Under the pieces are notes generated by a model. That model ran no database searches. It saw nothing but the letters and a program-made list of their open reading frames with translations, and was not told the DNA's origin. Source: Tolypothrix campylonemoides VB511288 (lineage in GTDB: Bacteria; Cyanobacteriota; Cyanobacteriia; Cyanobacteriales; Nostocaceae). From it: 64,000 nucleotides of DNA. The stretch's first letter is position 1. Each line of letters starts with the position of its first letter. This document shows, one piece after another, positions 1 to 8,588 of the stretch. Location: NCBI GenBank assembly GCA_000828075.3, contig JXCB02000023.1:885468-949467 (forward strand), read 5' to 3'. A program made the translations under genes and the position numbers.

Positions 1-1564
1 CGTTAAACGATCTAGCGCTCACTTCTGTCCCAGCAGTTACAGAAACAGACCGCCCGCCTATTTTGATATCACCTCCATAATCTCCGGTGCTAGCAAGCAA
101 GCTATTTTCAAAAGAGACAGGACCTGCGGATTGGACGATGATATTTCCAGAATTTACTCCTAGAGTGGAAGCGGTAAAAAGGGAGGTATTATTAGCTAAG
201 GACACAGAGTTATTGCCAACTAGTAAGATGTTTCCTCCATCTCCCGTGCCACTAGGGGCATAGACAGTAGCATTTGATAAAGAAATAGAATCATTTGCCT
301 TGAGTGATATATTTCCGGCTCCCTGTTGGGATATGTCATTAGAGGCGGCAATAACCTGATCCTGCTGGCTGACATCCTGCCCGATTAAAGTGATCGACCC
401 ATTTGCTTCAAGTGATATGTTTCCGGGACGTCCCTGTCCTTGGATACTAGTATCTAGTGCTGCTCTAAGAAAAGGATTATTATTCTGCTCAGGATACCTA
501 GCCTGATTATTTATAATAATTTCACCAGCCTGAATATTAATGTCACCTGCATTACCCGTAGCATCTGCAGCCACCACATTCGTAACTCGGCTATGCTGAT
601 TTACTGTTACCACTCCGGTTGCATTGAGCGTAATATTTCCTGGTGGAGAGTTATCTGCCGTCAATCCTTTACCAATGCCAGCATCTATCCTACTTCCTCC
701 AGAAATATCTAGGTTGCGTGCGCCCAAAGCTACACTACCCTGACCTCTATCAGTCACATCAATCTTAGCTGCATTTGAGAGGGAGACATCAGCTCGTTGC
801 ACACTGGTTGGAAAACTCAAACTCAAGTTATTGCCAGTAAAATTTAGCCCAACCGTTCCTGCACCTGAAACGCCTCCCAACTCCACTCGACCACCGAAAG
901 CATACAACCCGGAGCCATCCATGCTGACATTACCGCCTACTAGCAGCAAACTCCGACCATCTGGAACACGTAAACCGAATACACCCAAGCCTGATCGATC
1001 TAATCCTGCTGGGGAAACTGAGTTATTTTGGATAGATGCGGCGATTTGGTTGAAGAGTAAAGCCGAAGGATTGATTGTCAGCAAGGGAGAGGGAGCCTCT
1101 GGATTGGAGGCGCTAAAGATGCCGCCATTGCCAAATTGAATCGCATTGGCAGTACTGGCAACAAAGGAACCTCCGACATTCAGTTGTGCGTTTTGACCAA
1201 ATACAATTCCATTTGGATTTATCAGAAACAAGTTAGCTGTGCCGTTAGCTCGAATTAAACCATCAATATTAGAGGTAGACGAACCTGTGACACGGCTAAT
1301 GATGTTCCCAATGTCAACAGCATTGTTAAAGAAAGCTTGGCTACCAGTGGGAACAGAGAACTGTTGGAAACTGTGGAACAGATTACCCCCTACCTGAGTT
1401 CCTTCAGTAATAACGTTGATGTTACCAGAGGGAGTAATGATGGAATTATTGGGTAGAGTGGTATCCGGAGTAATTTGAGCAAGTGAGCTATTTGCAGAGA
1501 AACTATACGCACCGCTTATTGCAATTGTGATGAACCAGCCCAAATAAATATTTCTGCTTGGCAT
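1..1564 (-). CDS. Two-partner secretion exoprotein, haemagglutinin N-terminal domain (partial)
   Basis: The frame is open from an ATG at 1564 to the window edge (521 codons), so the C-terminus is missing. It begins with a signal peptide (about residues 1-29, ending ANSSLAQ). A TPS/filamentous-haemagglutinin N-terminal domain follows, with the hallmark motifs NLFHSFQQF, NLFLINPNGIVFG and VGGSFVAST. The rest is a repetitive beta-helix-like stretch rich in GNI-L and GSI-L turns. Proteins of this family are secreted through a TpsB outer-membrane pore and act as adhesins or surface exoproteins; no TpsB gene is visible here. The family call is firm; the specific role is unknown. Confidence 0.88.
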   Translation of the reverse strand, partial: MPSRNIYLGWFITIAISGAYSFSANSSLAQITPDTTLPNNSIITPSGNINVITEGTQVGGNLFHSFQQFSVPTGSQAFFNNAVDIGNIISRVTGSSTSNIDGLIRANGTANLFLINPNGIVFGQNAQLNVGGSFVASTANAIQFGNGGIFSASNPEAPSPLLTINPSALLFNQIAASIQNNSVSPAGLDRSGLGVFGLRVPDGRSLLLVGGNVSMDGSGLYAFGGRVELGGVSGAGTVGLNFTGNNLSLSFPTSVQRADVSLSNAAKIDVTDRGQGSVALGARNLDISGGSRIDAGIGKGLTADNSPPGNITLNATGVVTVNQHSRVTNVVAADATGNAGDINIQAGEIIINNQARYPEQNNNPFLRAALDTSIQGQGRPGNISLEANGSITLIGQDVSQQDQVIAASNDISQQGAGNISLKANDSISLSNATVYAPSGTGDGGNILLVGNNSVSLANNTSLFTASTLGVNSGNIIVQSAGPVSFENSLLASTGDYGGDIKIGGRSVSVTAGTEVSARSFN

Positions 1565-1877
1565 TGACTTTCGACGCTTTACGCAGTTACATCATTACTC
1601 AGTAAACCATAATTATTTTCTTAATCCTTATTTTTAACCGCGCAATCAATAAACTTGGTTCTGCTACTTTTTATACACATATGTAGCTAATTAATCAACC
1701 GGACTTTTAAGAAAACCATCGGTTTTTCTTTCTGCCTTAAGGCGGGATTGGGCTTTGCCTAGTGCTGGAGGCGATCGCTAGTTACAGGCTTGATATAAGG
1801 CTGTAAGAACACAAGGGTAGGAATTCAGTTACAGTTCCTTACCCTTATTCCCCCACACCTTACCCGAAAGACATTGA
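1565..1877. other. Gene-free interval (313 bp)
   Basis: Upstream region of the leftward exoprotein gene and downstream region of the leftward porin gene. It is AT-rich apart from one HIP1-like GCGATCGC octamer near 1772. No open frame with recognisable coding character and no clear factor-independent terminator were seen. Confidence 0.6.
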
Positions 1878-3509
1878 CTAGAAACTCAGTGTAGTTCTGA
1901 CGGCACCAATCACAACATCATCGTTGTCATTGTTATGATCCGGTGCTGTTAGCCAGATGACTCCCGGAGTAATGGTGATATTGTCAGTTATTTTGTATTG
2001 GTAGAACGCCTCAACGTGATAGGAAGTGTCTCTGTCTCTAGAAATTTCATTAATGCTAGAACCTGTCACCTTAGGTTCCATACCGAAGATAATGCCTGCT
2101 AAGTTACCTTCTTTGCCAAGGTCAGGAAATCCTAGAGTCACAGCCCAGTTCCATATCTCTAACTCTCCACGGTCCACTCTTCCTCCTTCGGTGGATAAGT
2201 TACGAGCGTTAGTGTATCCAACCCAACCGCCTAAAACAAACTTCTCACTCAAACCAAGGGATGCTTGTATACCGTAGGAATTGCTGGAAAATGGTACAAT
2301 CACCGGGTCAGGTTCCCCTGTCACTTCAGGGGGAGGGGCAAGCTCAGACTGAAGGAAGGATATAGGATTTGCCCGCAGGCTACCAGTGCCTAATTCCTGA
2401 TTATAAGCGTTGATGTAGGTTAAGCCAATAGTAAAGCGATCGCTCGGTTTAAATGTTAGCTGTGCCAGCGCACCGTAGGGACCATTGAACAAACCATTAT
2501 CCTCAGAAGGGTCATTGGGTGAATTCGCCAAATACCCCAAACTGAGTGAGACCGCTTCACCAAACTGTTGAGTAACTCCCAACCCCGCACCATCCATGTT
2601 GTAATAAATTGGGTTACGCGTGCCAAAGCTGGACAAAGCACCAAACGCGCCGTCCCCATCAAAGATGTTTACTGTATCGGTAAAATCGTCTGCTGCACCC
2701 GCATTCGCAACAGCGATCACCTCTGTACTTTCTGTAAGGGGGAATCTGTAGTACAGCGCATCGAGAATAGCATCTGTGCTACCGTCTTCATCGGCAAAGT
2801 ACAAGTTGCCCTCTGATGTACCAATGTCAGGGCTGAGAATATTATTAGCCTGGATTCTGGTGAAAAGTTCATCTTCTCCGGTGAAGCTGGTCACAAACTC
2901 CACACGCGCCCGCACCCCAAATGTTGTATTGTTATCCTTGACATCTACATCGTTGACTCTATCACCTCCTAAAACATCGGTGATTGCAGCGACAACTTGC
3001 CCTTGTAGTTTGGTAGTTGTAGAAAATTGATTTGCCTCTAGTTCTGCTGATTTTGCTTCCAGAACATCCACACGACCTCGTAGTGTTGCCAGTTCTGCTG
3101 TAAAATCCTCTTGCAGTTTTTGTAATGTAGCTAAATCTTGTTTCGTGACCAAATCTGCTGTAGCAGTAGCAATAAGTTCGTTAACCCGGTTGAGACAAGC
3201 ATTTAAACCAGCAGCAAACTCATACCTTGTCATCGCCCGATTACCCCGATAAGTTCCATTCGGGTATCCCGCAATACAACCGTACCGCTCTACCAGGGAT
3301 TGCAGTGCTTGAAATGCCCAATCTGTCGGTTGTACATCCGATAGCTGAGATACCGAAGTGACTTGTGCCATTGTTTTGTTTTGAGGGATTTTCTCAGCTT
3401 CTTTGTCCAAACTGCTAAGTGTTTCCCCTGCAATTGCGCTGGCACTCATTACTAACATTGTGCCGAAAACCGCTGGACTCACCAGCAGGGATTTCCAGAA
3501 TTTTGTCAT
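1878..3509 (-). CDS. SLH-domain OprB-type outer-membrane porin (iron-uptake porin family)
   Basis: The ATG at 3509 is preferred over an in-frame upstream ATG at 3545, because a GAGGAAAA purine tract lies just before it and the signal peptide then starts at MTKFWKSLL. The domains in order are a signal peptide (cleavage near SAIAG), an SLH domain (DVQPTDWAFQALQSLVERYG through TRYEFAAGLNACLNRV), a short coiled coil (about residues 110-150), and an OprB-like beta-barrel ending in TTLSF with a terminal Phe. Cyanobacterial members are the major outer-membrane porins; the SLH domain binds the peptidoglycan layer and the barrel passes small solutes or metals. It is divergent from znuA across a 394-bp gap, so a role in metal uptake is an inference. 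Confidence 0.9.
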   Translation of the reverse strand: MTKFWKSLLVSPAVFGTMLVMSASAIAGETLSSLDKEAEKIPQNKTMAQVTSVSQLSDVQPTDWAFQALQSLVERYGCIAGYPNGTYRGNRAMTRYEFAAGLNACLNRVNELIATATADLVTKQDLATLQKLQEDFTAELATLRGRVDVLEAKSAELEANQFSTTTKLQGQVVAAITDVLGGDRVNDVDVKDNNTTFGVRARVEFVTSFTGEDELFTRIQANNILSPDIGTSEGNLYFADEDGSTDAILDALYYRFPLTESTEVIAVANAGAADDFTDTVNIFDGDGAFGALSSFGTRNPIYYNMDGAGLGVTQQFGEAVSLSLGYLANSPNDPSEDNGLFNGPYGALAQLTFKPSDRFTIGLTYINAYNQELGTGSLRANPISFLQSELAPPPEVTGEPDPVIVPFSSNSYGIQASLGLSEKFVLGGWVGYTNARNLSTEGGRVDRGELEIWNWAVTLGFPDLGKEGNLAGIIFGMEPKVTGSSINEISRDRDTSYHVEAFYQYKITDNITITPGVIWLTAPDHNNDNDDVVIGAVRTTLSF

Positions 3510-3903
3510 TTTTTCCTCACACCCATTCTCAATGAACACCCACACTGCGCTTTGTCAAAGCTTATTGTTATTAAAAAGTAGTCTCATTAATTTATCAATA
3601 ATCAGCAAATTGTTTAATCATAAATTTTAAAAATTATCAATAAACCTGTGTGCCAATCAAGGTAGCACCTTTAGAGGACAAACTCTAATTGAGTGCAGAT
3701 AAATCTATTGATTCAGTCAAGCAAGTATGCAGACAGCAAAACTTTTGCTTGCTGAAAAAATTTTGTTGGTACTAACACTCAATCGCAGACCTTTTACCTG
3801 AGAATGAGAATAATTATACTATTAAGATGTAAAATTAAGTCTCATTGTCAACAGAAATTTCAATTAAGGGAAAGCAAACAGCTTCGAGTAAGGAGAGAAA
3901 ACA
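3510..3903. promoter_or_regulatory. Divergent control region between porin and znuA
   Basis: A 394-bp AT-rich gap between the leftward porin and rightward znuA. It holds one good Zur-like box close to znuA (listed separately) and an isolated half-site ATTATCA at 3633-3639 nearer the porin. Sharing of zinc control by both genes is inferred from this arrangement only. Confidence 0.5.
3805..3819 (+). promoter_or_regulatory. Zur-like operator upstream of znuA
   Basis: TGAGAATAATTATAC matches the palindromic cyanobacterial Zur consensus TGATAATNATTATCA at 11 of 14 defined positions. It lies about 85 bp upstream of the znuA start, where a repressor would cover the promoter. A partial extra half-site (TGAGAAT, from 3799) overlaps its left side. 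Zur represses zinc importers when zinc is sufficient; binding here is not demonstrated. Confidence 0.55.
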
Positions 3904-4923
3904 GTGCTCTGGACTTATGAAGGATCTAGAACAAAAAGACACAGAAGCGGTATCATACCTCTGATGACTCTGCTTATGTTATCACTGAGTACTGGGTGTA
4001 CTCAATCTAACAGCAATCAGGCAACAGTTCCTGAACAGTCACCGCAGGCACGAGAAGCTGCGTCCACTCCATCACCGCAGCCAGGAAAAATCAAAGTGGT
4101 GACGACATTTTTACCAATGTATTTGTTTACCAAAGCTGTAGCTGGGAATACAGCGGATGTGGAAATTTTGGTGCCACCGGGAACAGAAGTACATGAGTAC
4201 CAATCTACACCAGAAAATGTAAAGGCGATCGCCACGGCAAATGTGTTGGTAAAAAATGGCTTGGGTTTGGAAGAATTTTTAGAAAACACCATTAAAAATG
4301 CCCAAAATCCCAAATTGTCTGAAATTGATGCCAGTAAAGGCATTCAACCCTTGAATGAAATTTCACCTGTTGAGAAAACCAATAAAAAAGAGGAAGAACA
4401 CGACCACGAACACGCTGAGGGTAACCCGCATGTTTGGTTAGACCCAGTGTTAGCAAAACAACAAGTTGCTAATATTAGAGATGGTTTAATTGCTGCTAAT
4501 CCTGGGAATAAAGCGACCTATGAATCAAATGCAGCAGCATACATTAAGCAACTGGAAAGCTTAGATAGCGATTTTAAGCAAACTTTGCAGAAGACTCCCA
4601 ATTGTACCTTTATTACCTTTCATGATGCCTTTCCATACTTAGCTAAACAATATAACCTCAAGCAAGTTGCTGTCGTGGAAATTCCAGAAGACCAACTTGC
4701 CCCAACAGATGTGCAAAATGCTGTTAATGCAGTGAAAAAGTATAAAGTAAAAGCTTTGTTTAGTGAATCAGGAGTAGATAACAAATTGTTAACAAGCCTT
4801 TCTAAGGACTTGAATTTAACTTTGCGTTCCCTGGATTCTTTAGAAACTGGCGAGAGAGATCCGCAGCATTATTTCCAAGCGATGCGAAATAATTTGCAAA
4901 CCTTAGAGGCTGGCTGTAAATAA
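3904..4923 (+). CDS. znuA: Zinc ABC transporter substrate-binding lipoprotein
   Basis: This ZnuA-type (cluster A-I) binding protein captures zinc in the periplasm and passes it to the ZnuB/ZnuC importer. The GTG start at 3904 is chosen because AAGGAG lies about 8 bases upstream. The N-terminus carries an Arg/Lys-rich segment, a hydrophobic stretch and a lipobox LSTGC with the lipidated Cys at residue 32. Candidate metal ligands are H97 (VHEY), H176 (NPHVW) and H240 (TFHDAF). The acidic/His-rich loop at about residues 163-172 (EEEHDHEHAE) is typical of zinc rather than manganese members. znuC follows 80 bp downstream on the same strand, and a Zur-like box lies upstream. Confidence 0.9.
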   Translation: MLWTYEGSRTKRHRSGIIPLMTLLMLSLSTGCTQSNSNQATVPEQSPQAREAASTPSPQPGKIKVVTTFLPMYLFTKAVAGNTADVEILVPPGTEVHEYQSTPENVKAIATANVLVKNGLGLEEFLENTIKNAQNPKLSEIDASKGIQPLNEISPVEKTNKKEEEHDHEHAEGNPHVWLDPVLAKQQVANIRDGLIAANPGNKATYESNAAAYIKQLESLDSDFKQTLQKTPNCTFITFHDAFPYLAKQYNLKQVAVVEIPEDQLAPTDVQNAVNAVKKYKVKALFSESGVDNKLLTSLSKDLNLTLRSLDSLETGERDPQHYFQAMRNNLQTLEAGCK

Positions 4924-5003
4924 TTTTTTTCATTTGTCATTTGCAGTTTCTAGAAAAACAAATGACAGGTGAATAATGACTCATGACCAATGACCGATGA
5001 AGA

Positions 5004-5810
5004 ATGATTAATAACTTTCCTACGTTAAAAGTAGAGGGATTGACTGTCTATCAAGGCAGTTACCTAGCTGTTCGCGATGTTTCGTTTGAATTATTTTCAG
5101 GAACAAATACAGCTATAGTTGGTCCTAATGGTGCGGGTAAAAGTACCTTGGTGCAAGCAGTTTTGGATTTGATTCCACGAAGTACTGGCAAAATTGAAAT
5201 ATTGGGTCGCCCAATAACACGCCTGGAGAATTTACGTCATCAGTTGGGCTATATGCCACAAAACTTTATCTTTGACCGCAGCTTTCCCATTTCTGTAAGT
5301 GAATTGGTAGGGTTGGGATGGGTTTATTCCTCTCCTTCTAATTCTGCGACAAGCGGAGGTGAGACAAGAAAAAAGTTTTCTTTTAGAAGTTTGGGGCGAT
5401 CAAGTCGGGAAAAATCAGCAGCCGTCGCTGAAGCTTTGCGGCGAACCGATGCTTACCATCTACGAAATCAGGCAATTGGAACTCTCAGTGGTGGTCAACT
5501 TAAGCGGGTATTGCTAGCATACTGTTTGGTCATGCCTCGGAAACTTTTGGTACTGGATGAGGCGTTTGCTGGAGTAGATGTGCAAGGTGCAGCAGATTTT
5601 TATACCTTACTGAATGAACTTAAGCAGGAAGAAGGATGGACAGTGTTGCAGGTTAGCCATGATATTGATATGGTCAGCCGTTATTGCGATCGCGTCATTT
5701 GCTTCAATCAAACCATCGTTTGTACTGGCGTTCCAGAAGTTGCACTTTCGCCGCAAAACCTTTTAGCGACTTACGGTCCTGCCTTTAGTCGCTATCAACA
5801 TAATCATTAA
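5004..5810 (+). CDS. znuC: Zinc ABC transporter ATP-binding protein
   Basis: The 268-residue cytoplasmic ATPase powers zinc import. Walker A is GPNGAGKST (residues 40-48), the signature is LSGGQ (161-165) and Walker B is LLVLDEAF (181-188); the switch His is in VSHDID. A 25-30 residue Ser/Lys/Arg-rich insertion (about 108-137) sits between the Q-loop region and the signature and is longer than in most family members. It follows znuA directly. The permease gene is separated from it by the reverse-oriented smtB-like gene. ZnuC is favoured over a manganese ATPase because of its partner. Confidence 0.88.
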   Translation: MINNFPTLKVEGLTVYQGSYLAVRDVSFELFSGTNTAIVGPNGAGKSTLVQAVLDLIPRSTGKIEILGRPITRLENLRHQLGYMPQNFIFDRSFPISVSELVGLGWVYSSPSNSATSGGETRKKFSFRSLGRSSREKSAAVAEALRRTDAYHLRNQAIGTLSGGQLKRVLLAYCLVMPRKLLVLDEAFAGVDVQGAADFYTLLNELKQEEGWTVLQVSHDIDMVSRYCDRVICFNQTIVCTGVPEVALSPQNLLATYGPAFSRYQHNH

Positions 5811-5882
5811 CGCGCGTTATGAAAAATAAAGAAGAAAGAAGAAAGAACAATTTCTTCATTCTTACTCTTAATTTTTCATTCT

Positions 5883-6272
5883 TCACTTTTCTTCATCTAG
5901 GTGTTCAGCAACAGCCTGATAAAGATGCAAAACATGGCTGTCGTGGAGGCGATAAAAGACATTACGACCTTGCTTGCGGTAACTGACCAAACGCATAGCC
6001 CGCAAGTTTCTCAGTTGGTGAGAAACAGCAGATTCACTCATATTGAGTGCTGCTGCCAAATCACTAACACAAAGTTCTTGTTGCGCTAACAGTGAGAGAA
6101 TTCGTAGACGGTTAGCATCTCCTAAAAAGCTGAAAAATTCCGCCATACGCTGGGCTTTTTCACTACTGAGAATCTCATGTGACAGAGGTTGAATATTATC
6201 TTCTATCTGGGGTAGCTGATTATATGTATTAATTTCTTTTTGGGGAAGAGAATTGGTGAGATGAACTGACAT
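5883..6272 (-). CDS. ArsR/SmtB-family zinc-responsive repressor
   Basis: A 129-residue winged-helix repressor closely resembling cyanobacterial SmtB and ZiaR. The DNA-recognition helix reads [13 protein letters not shown]. The alpha-5 zinc site is fully present as D111, H113, H124 and E127 (DxH-10-HxxE spacing), and alpha-3 keeps the ELCVSD motif (C68, D71). Family members bind DNA when metal-free and release it on zinc binding. It is transcribed away from znuB across a 92-bp gap that holds a 17-bp tandem direct repeat. SmtB-type sensors usually control efflux or metallothionein genes, so its place inside an importer locus is unusual. Confidence 0.88.
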   Translation of the reverse strand: MSVHLTNSLPQKEINTYNQLPQIEDNIQPLSHEILSSEKAQRMAEFFSFLGDANRLRILSLLAQQELCVSDLAAALNMSESAVSHQLRNLRAMRLVSYRKQGRNVFYRLHDSHVLHLYQAVAEHLDEEK

Positions 6273-6277
6273 AATTG

Positions 6278-6311
6278 TTATTTGTTAGTAAAAATTATTT
6301 GTTAGTAAAAA
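6278..6311. promoter_or_regulatory. Tandem 17-bp direct repeat, possible operator
   Basis: TTATTTGTTAGTAAAAA occurs at 6278-6294 and is repeated exactly at 6295-6311, so the period is 17 bp. The pair starts 6 bp upstream of the smtB-like start codon and ends 53 bp upstream of znuB. It could be a duplicated repressor site or a recent slippage duplication. It is not the classic 12-2-12 SmtB palindrome. Confidence 0.45.
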
Positions 6312-6364
6312 ACAAATCTTATACACTCAAAATACTTTCAATTTTTTGTTAAAAAAAATAACAT

Positions 6365-7234
6365 ATGTTTTTATTTGATAATTGCCAAATAGCTTGGTTT
6401 GCTGTCACGAATGTCAATGACCTGGTGAATTTGCTACAGTTTCCCTTCATGCAACGTGCTATTGCAGGTGCTGTTTTGATGGGAATACTTGGCGGTTTAC
6501 TAGGCAGTTTTGTCACCTTGCGTCAGTTGTCTTTTTTTAGCCATGCTGTTGGTCATGCTGCTTTAGTAGGTGTGGCGTTAGGTGTGCTGCTACAGTTAAA
6601 TCCCACCTGGATGCTGCTACCATTTACACTCATTTTTGGGTTGGTTGTCCTCTACTTTATAGAGAAAACTGATTTAGGTAGCGACAGTGTTCTAAGCATT
6701 GTTTTGTCAGGTGCCTTAGCAGTGGGTGTGATTCTTAGCAGCTTAATTAAAGGATATCGCGGCAACCTGATGGGCGTGCTATTTGGCGATATTCTTGCTA
6801 TTGACATGACAGATTTGATTTTGACCCTGCTTGTGCTTGTTGGAGGCAGCCTATTCTTATTATCAACCCTGAGGCAGCAAATTTTGTTAACACTTAACCC
6901 TGCTGTGGCAAAGGTTCAAGGCGTTCCAGTTCAGTTGTACCGATATGGGTTTGTCGTACTGCTGTCATTAGCTGTTGCTGTGGCAATTAAAGCTGTTGGC
7001 GTTTTACTCGTCAACGCTTTTTTAGTTATTCCCGCCTCTTGTGCCAAACTGATGAGTCACCACTTTAACCGCTTCCTGCTGCTGTCGGTGATTGTCGGTT
7101 CCATAAGTAGCTTTGCTGGCATAATCGTATCCGGTCTTTTCAACTTTGCTTCTGGTCCTAGTATTGTTCTTGTTCAGTTTGTGGTATTTTTGACAGTTTT
7201 CGGCTGGGTGAAGTTAAGAACAAAAGCCGCATAA
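6365..7234 (+). CDS. znuB: Zinc ABC transporter permease
   Basis: An ABC-3 family integral membrane permease of about 289 residues with roughly eight hydrophobic helices. It forms the inner-membrane channel of the zinc importer with ZnuC. Family signatures include the GSFVTLRQLSFFSHAVGHAALVG region near residues 49-71 and the conserved helix AIKAVGVLLVNAFLVIPAS near residues 214-232. No clear ribosome-binding site precedes the ATG at 6365; a later start near 6425 is possible. Because the smtB-like gene lies in reverse between znuC and znuB, this gene probably has its own promoter. Confidence 0.87.
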   Translation: MFLFDNCQIAWFAVTNVNDLVNLLQFPFMQRAIAGAVLMGILGGLLGSFVTLRQLSFFSHAVGHAALVGVALGVLLQLNPTWMLLPFTLIFGLVVLYFIEKTDLGSDSVLSIVLSGALAVGVILSSLIKGYRGNLMGVLFGDILAIDMTDLILTLLVLVGGSLFLLSTLRQQILLTLNPAVAKVQGVPVQLYRYGFVVLLSLAVAVAIKAVGVLLVNAFLVIPASCAKLMSHHFNRFLLLSVIVGSISSFAGIIVSGLFNFASGPSIVLVQFVVFLTVFGWVKLRTKAA

Positions 7235-7310
7235 AAATTTTTTGTGTAATGACTTGCCAAATGATTATGAGTTTGCTACATTAAGTAATCGTGGCAAACA
7301 AAAAAAACAC

Positions 7311-7383
<73 letters not shown>

Positions 7384-7394
7384 TAACAAAAAAG

Positions 7395-7430
7395 CCCTTG
7401 AAATTCTTATTTTTCAAGGGTTTTGTTCTT
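7395..7430 (+). terminator. Factor-independent terminator after tRNA-Phe
   Basis: CCCTTGAAA (7395-7403) pairs with TTTCAAGGG (7412-7420) around an 8-nt loop, followed by a T-rich run (TTTTGTTCTTTTT). Confidence 0.85.
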
Positions 7431-7521
7431 TTTAGGTACTGCGTGAGAGAGGAAAATGTTCTAGTTTTGAGGTAAATGTTGCATATTTTTGAATACTTTT
7501 AGACACAAAATGATTGTAATC

Positions 7522-7580
7522 TAAGGTGAGTTCGACTTCCGTCAAAGCAGACCTCACCCCAAACCCCTCTCCTCATAGGA
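7522..7580. repeat. Truncated end of a MITE-like element
   Basis: TAAGGTGAGTTCGAC at 7522-7536 and the following CAAAGCAGACCTCACC...CCCCTCTCC stretch match the right arm, read in reverse, of the element at 30504-30789. No matching second terminus was seen in the next few hundred bases, so this is a one-ended relic. Confidence 0.6.
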
Positions 7581-7997
7581 GAGGGGCTTCAAACCCTGAT
7601 TCTAATGTTGCTCCTCCCTCTCCTTTTAGGAGAACGACAGCTTGTTGTGATCTAAAGACAACTTGTACATTCCTAACGACAGCTTGTTGTGGAATGGCGA
7701 TTGGCAATGTCTGTGTCCCGAATCGCGATCGCAAACTATTTCGCTACAAACTGAATTGCGATCACTGACATGAGTGTCACATAGTACCTACGCTCAAGGC
7801 GTTAGCTCGCTTGTCAACTATGCAGGAACAACGGCAGCACAATGCAAATTGGAACTGGCAGGTCTTTTTGTGCCAGCAGTTGTTGAGTAACAAATTGTTT
7901 TGCCGTCCTTGCGGTGCTATTAGACTTAATGTCACCCTGATGAGTAAATCAGGTTTCTAGAAAGCGATCGCTTTTAATAAGTAGTAATAATCGAACT

Positions 7998-8105
7998 CGA
8001 AAAATCCTGCTGTTATCAGCAAATCCTAAGGAAACCAGCCGACTTCGTCTGGATGAGGAGATGCGCGAAATTAAAGAGGGATTAAAACGAGCAAAACAGC
8101 GTGAT
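7998..8105 (+). pseudogene. N-terminal remnant of a CHAT/TIR-like effector protein
   Basis: The frame from 7998 reads RKILLLSANPKETSRLRLDEE and continues MREIKEGLKRAKQRD. This is the characteristic opening of a large cyanobacterial family (CHAT- or TIR-like effector domains; SANP...RLRLDEEVREI). Only about 36 residues survive; at about 8106 the frame passes into an unrelated transposase remnant. No start codon lies at the expected place upstream. Confidence 0.6.
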
Positions 8106-8108
8106 GAT

Positions 8109-8273
8109 ACTTCCAAAACTGTCAGTTGGACTGGCGAGATTGTTCGCAATCTTGGCGGTGCGTCTGTTATTAAGTCAAGTGATGGTCGAACGATGAACCG
8201 GGATCTAAATGGTGCGCGAGGGATTTTCCTTCGTGCATTGGTTGATACGCCCTTGAAAGAGTGTATTTGTTAG
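8109..8273 (+). pseudogene. C-terminal remnant of a TnpB-type transposon nuclease
   Basis: The last 54 codons read TSKTVSWTGEIVRNLGG, then RDLNGARGIFLRALVDTP and a stop at 8273. The TSKT...TG motif and the terminal RDxNGARGIxLRAL block are those of TnpB/OrfB proteins, where this Asp is the third RuvC carboxylate. Nothing upstream supplies the rest of the protein. The remnant is joined in frame to the effector remnant before it and is not related in sequence to the intact TnpB at 27032-28276. Confidence 0.62.
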
Positions 8274-8380
8274 CGTAAGTTAGCAAAAAAGTATCAGCTC
8301 ATATACTACGAGTTATAGCAACAGCCAAGGTGGTTAGGACATCAACAGATGATAAAAGCTAGACACAAAAAGGCTTTTCA

Positions 8381-8412
8381 CCCAGTCCCCAGTCCCTAGT
8401 CCCTAGTCCCCT
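8381..8412. repeat. Short tandem repeat, AGTCCCT-type
   Basis: Four to five imperfect copies of AGTCCCT/AGTCCCC, one of the short tandem repeat classes common in cyanobacterial intergenic DNA. Confidence 0.7.
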
Positions 8413-8420
8413 GCTATATT

Positions 8421-8588
8421 CGTAAGGATCATCAAATTCGCTATGCAGGTGCAAGAGTGGAAGTTCATGAAAACCACTTTTCACCGGATTCACCCGATAC
8501 CGAATGGCTACCTGAGGTAAGCCAAAGAGGTTGGTTAATTCTCACCAAAGATGATGCAATTGGTCGAAATATAGCGGTTCTTACTTGA
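8421..8588 (+). pseudogene. PIN-like domain protein remnant
   Basis: The frame reads VEVHENHFSPDSPDTEWL and then LPEVSQRGWLILTKDDAIGRN, the central block of PIN-like nucleases (HxxHF...D..WL...GWxxLTKD). There is no N-terminal start, and after GRN the frame runs into the mobile repeat whose terminus is at 8570, stopping at 8588. It is therefore an internal fragment of a toxin-like gene, apparently broken by insertion of the 230-bp repeat. Confidence 0.6.

Noticed and set aside
831-1139. 102-codon plus-strand open frame
   Set aside because: It lies antisense to the haemagglutinin-type exoprotein, whose codon pattern and family motifs are clear; it is a shadow frame.
7631-7700. Repeated CGACAGCTTGTTGTG words as a CRISPR array
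   Set aside because: There are only two imperfect copies with no regular spacers.
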